This document shows positions 62,072 to 64,000 of a DNA stretch of 64,000 nt, piece after piece. Every line of letters starts with the position of its first letter. Position 1 is the first letter of the stretch. The stretch lies in assembly GCA_964464375.1 (NCBI GenBank), contig CAYXFU010000013.1, positions 1-64,000 on the forward strand. Direction: 5' to 3'. The notes beneath the pieces were generated by a model. It did no database searches and was not told where the DNA came from. It worked only from the letters and a program-made list of their open reading frames with translations. Origin of the DNA: CAIOZA01 sp964464375 (lineage in GTDB: Bacteria > Bacteroidota > Ignavibacteria > Kapaibacteriales > UBA2268). The position numbers and the translations under genes were made by a program.

Positions 62072-63415
62072 ATGTTGCATAATTTGGGCTCAATTAATAT
62101 CAAAATATTTGAAGAGAAATTTCGAAGGTTTTTAATAGTTTCAATCATCATGATTGCATCATGTTATTTATCTGCTCAGGAAAAGTACCCAATTGTTCAA
62201 TCAAAAGCTGGAGAAGGGATTTCCGTTCTCTTGAACAGATTTTCTTTATCTGCATCAGATTTCAATATTGAGCTTTTCAATAAATTGAATGAAGGGAAGT
62301 TTGATAAATATGGCAGATTAATAATAAAAGCAAAATATAAACTTCCAGTTCAAATTTTTAAATTTACTAACAGCATTTCCAGATCAACGAAAATTTATGA
62401 TGAATCCACAATTTTGGCAATAAAGGCTTATAATCAGAAAATCCAAACTAAAGGAATTAAACGAAGCTATAATCAGGACAATGATTTATGGGTGCCGCTT
62501 TATATAATCAAACAGTCCAATAACGAAGAGAACAGATCAGAGGTTATAATTCCAACTGATTCCCCTCAAAAATCTAAATTAAAGACACCCAAAGCCGAAA
62601 AAGGAAAAGAACCGTTAAAAGATTCTAAAACTATCAAAGATGAATCAAAAGATGAGGATGTTTCTTCTAAAAAATCCTTTGTGATAGAGCCACTTTTTGG
62701 AAAAACTTATCAAAAAGTTAAAATCAAAGACAAAAAATTAAAAGGGCACGTATTCTATCTAAAATCTGGTCACGGTGGACCAGACCCGGGAGCAACCGGT
62801 AAATCAGGTGGACACTTGCTCTGCGAAGATGAATATGCTTATGATTTCATTCTCCGATTTGCAAGGGCTTTAATGGAGCATTCGGCGACAGTGTATGTTA
62901 TAGTTCGGGATACTTCAGATGGAATCAGAGATGAAAAGTATTTGGAGCCAAGTTATGATGAATATCTGATCAATGGTGACTCAATATCCCCTGTTCAGAC
63001 TATACGCCTCAAACAAAGAGCGGATATCATTAACAGTTATTACAAAGCTAATCTTAAGAAGGCAAAAAGTCAGCATACAATCATCATACATCTGGATTCC
63101 AGACCAAATGAAAAAAGGATTGATATCTTTTTTTACTATCAGGAGGATGTTGAACAAAGCAGGAAAATGGCAAATTCCTTTTATGAAACCATAAAAGACA
63201 AATATGATAAAAATCAGCCTGGCCGTGGATATAAAGGTACTGTTACTACTAGAAATCTGTTCATGCTAAGAAACCTGAATGCACCTACTGTTTATATAGA
63301 ACTTGGGAATATTCAAAATAAAAATGATCAAATTCGATTCCTTGATAAGAACAACAGGCAAGCAATAGCCAATTGGTTAAGTGATGGCGTTGTTAAGCAA
63401 TTATTAGACAAATAG
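62072..63415 (+). CDS. N-acetylmuramoyl-L-alanine amidase with LysM-like N-terminus
   Basis: The 447 residues have an N-terminal hydrophobic signal (FLIVSIIMIASCYLSAQ, about 25-41), a possible LysM-like segment (GEGISVLLNRFSLSASDFNI), a charged Lys-rich linker (about 165-205) and an Amidase_3 catalytic domain from about 225: SGHGGPDPGATGKSG (zinc His), CEDEYAYDF (zinc Glu), IIIHLDS (zinc His) and VYIELGN (catalytic Glu). It cleaves the amide between MurNAc and the peptide, for daughter-cell separation or wall turnover. A TATTTTTG at 62054-62061 is too close to the ATG to be a usual promoter. Confidence 0.9.
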   Translation: MLHNLGSINIKIFEEKFRRFLIVSIIMIASCYLSAQEKYPIVQSKAGEGISVLLNRFSLSASDFNIELFNKLNEGKFDKYGRLIIKAKYKLPVQIFKFTNSISRSTKIYDESTILAIKAYNQKIQTKGIKRSYNQDNDLWVPLYIIKQSNNEENRSEVIIPTDSPQKSKLKTPKAEKGKEPLKDSKTIKDESKDEDVSSKKSFVIEPLFGKTYQKVKIKDKKLKGHVFYLKSGHGGPDPGATGKSGGHLLCEDEYAYDFILRFARALMEHSATVYVIVRDTSDGIRDEKYLEPSYDEYLINGDSISPVQTIRLKQRADIINSYYKANLKKAKSQHTIIIHLDSRPNEKRIDIFFYYQEDVEQSRKMANSFYETIKDKYDKNQPGRGYKGTVTTRNLFMLRNLNAPTVYIELGNIQNKNDQIRFLDKNNRQAIANWLSDGVVKQLLDK

Positions 63416-63426
63416 GGCTCTGACAC

Positions 63427-63849
63427 TTATTCTGCAAATGAAAAATTTGGAACAAATTCTAATTCATTACTAAGACTCCTTGTGACCGGACAAGTATTAA
63501 CAACATTCTTCATTAACTTAAATTCTTTATCATTCAACGAATGAGGAAACAAGATATCCAATGTCAGTTTTGATATTCTTCTGAATGGTTCATTTGCCAT
63601 TTCCTTACTGACTGTTATCTTCAATCCTTTGATATCAATATTGTTATTATTGGCGACAATTCCCATTATAGTTGCTATGCAAGAAGCTGAGGCTGTTCCA
63701 AGTAAATCAGTTGGAGATATATATTCGGCTTTGCCATGATTATCTAATGGCGCATCAGTAAGGAATTTCTGCCCAGATGGACCATGTGTAATTTCACAAT
63801 GCAAATCTCCAAGGTACTCAACAAAAATCTGAACTATGTGGTTATCCAT
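63427..63849 (-). CDS. OsmC/Ohr-family protein
   Basis: About 140 residues with the OsmC-type layout: SPTDLLGTASASCIATIMGI, where Cys is the expected peroxidatic residue, and a second Cys in NTCPVTRSL. These proteins reduce organic hydroperoxides with thiols. The first residues, HIVQIFVEYLGDLHCEITHG, fit the YhfA-like branch. The ATG at 63849 is preferred to a TTG at 63879 that would add a hydrophobic extension. It is convergent with the amidase gene. Confidence 0.88.
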   Translation of the reverse strand: MDNHIVQIFVEYLGDLHCEITHGPSGQKFLTDAPLDNHGKAEYISPTDLLGTASASCIATIMGIVANNNNIDIKGLKITVSKEMANEPFRRISKLTLDILFPHSLNDKEFKLMKNVVNTCPVTRSLSNELEFVPNFSFAE

Positions 63850-63907
63850 AATAATAATCCAAAATAAATAAAAAAACAATTTAATACTAATTATCTGATT
63901 TACAAAA

Positions 63908-63935
63908 AAAAGAGCTGCTTATTAGCAGCTCTTTT
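63908..63935 (-). terminator. Strong terminator after a gene at the right edge
   Basis: AAAAGAGCTGCT (63908-63919) pairs perfectly with AGCAGCTCTTTT (63924-63935) around TATT: a 12-bp stem with A/T runs, usable in both directions. It lies 21 bases past the stop of the truncated frame at 63957. Confidence 0.88.
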
Positions 63936-63956
63936 GACAATAGTGCAGGAAGAAGT

Positions 63957-64000
63957 CTAACCTCTTCTAAAATGTTCTTTACCAGAGTGTGACTGTGAGA
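63957..64000 (-). CDS. C-terminal tail of a gene cut by the window edge
   Basis: On the minus strand one frame is open from the edge and ends SHSGKEHFRRG then TAG, followed at once by a strong terminator. The basic end fits a real protein tail, but 13 residues do not identify it. Confidence 0.4.
   Translation of the reverse strand, partial: SQSHSGKEHFRRG

Overview
The window is AT-rich bacterial chromosome, densely packed with genes on both strands. Several features point to the Bacteroidota/Chlorobiota (FCB) group. Four proteins end in type IX secretion (T9SS) type A sorting domains (22668-26219, 44317-45681, 49074-49733, 53127-54920). There is a PorV/PorQ-type outer-membrane protein (29128-30069), a two-helix GldL-like protein followed by a GldM-like one (3850-6158), and HpnC/HpnD squalene-synthesis enzymes. 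The combination, with strongly diverged Gld proteins, fits an Ignavibacteria- or Kapabacteria-like lineage better than a typical Flavobacterium. That placement is inference, since no rRNA or tRNA gene is visible.

Layout. 1-2049: on the minus strand, a DEAD-box helicase, a pentapeptide-repeat protein and what looks like the broken start of a GyrI-like gene. 2240-3847: a lone membrane glycosyltransferase-like protein. 3850-13845: one long minus-strand gene train, hflX, mfd, tsaB, purB, an LptF/LptG permease, GldL-like and a frame-split GldM-like gene. 13973-20463: an isolated nuoC, a STAS protein, a family 9 glycosyltransferase, rex, an acyl-CoA carboxylase beta subunit with its biotin carrier, dusB and a 3-methyladenine glycosylase. 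20588-26219: a two-gene surface unit, a double-OmpA protein followed by a very large VWA/beta-sandwich protein with a T9SS tail. 26308-30517: NUDIX, parA, parB, a thioesterase, a PorV-like protein and a small exported protein. 30552-34597: hpnD, hpnC and a PpiD-like chaperone. 34818-37033: MBL hydrolase, Rieske protein and queG, overlapping or abutting. 37047-41301: ispH, cmk, a HAD phosphatase, two tandem ssb paralogues and a DUF1207-like outer-membrane protein. 41419-45681: a tightly overlapping operon of MFS transporter, small unknown protein, GT4 glycosyltransferase and a T9SS-secreted beta-propeller. 45682-46502: a gene-free patch built from a 309-bp-spaced direct repeat and three related mini-palindromes. 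46503-56099: def, a GT-C protein, a secreted CxxCH protein, a possible 35-residue microprotein, a PAS histidine kinase with its NarL-type regulator, a large secreted T9SS protein and an HDOD protein. 56387-64000: metH and a homocysteine methyltransferase/MTHFR fusion, an amidase, an OsmC protein and the tail of one further gene.

How the genes fit together. Much of the window serves the cell envelope and protein export: LptF/G for lipopolysaccharide transport, a T9SS motor candidate, a PorV-like shuttle, T9SS cargo, OmpA-type anchoring, a PpiD-type foldase and a cell-wall amidase. The remainder is housekeeping: purine, methionine/folate, isoprenoid, queuosine and dihydrouridine synthesis, DNA repair, chromosome partition and redox control by Rex.

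The observations most worth following are the frame-split GldM-like gene beside a GldL-like gene, the repeat patch at 45.8-46.5 kb with its covarying palindromes, the second SSB lacking the canonical acidic tip, the OmpA/VWA surface pair, and the small Cys/Lys-rich reading frame at 49865.
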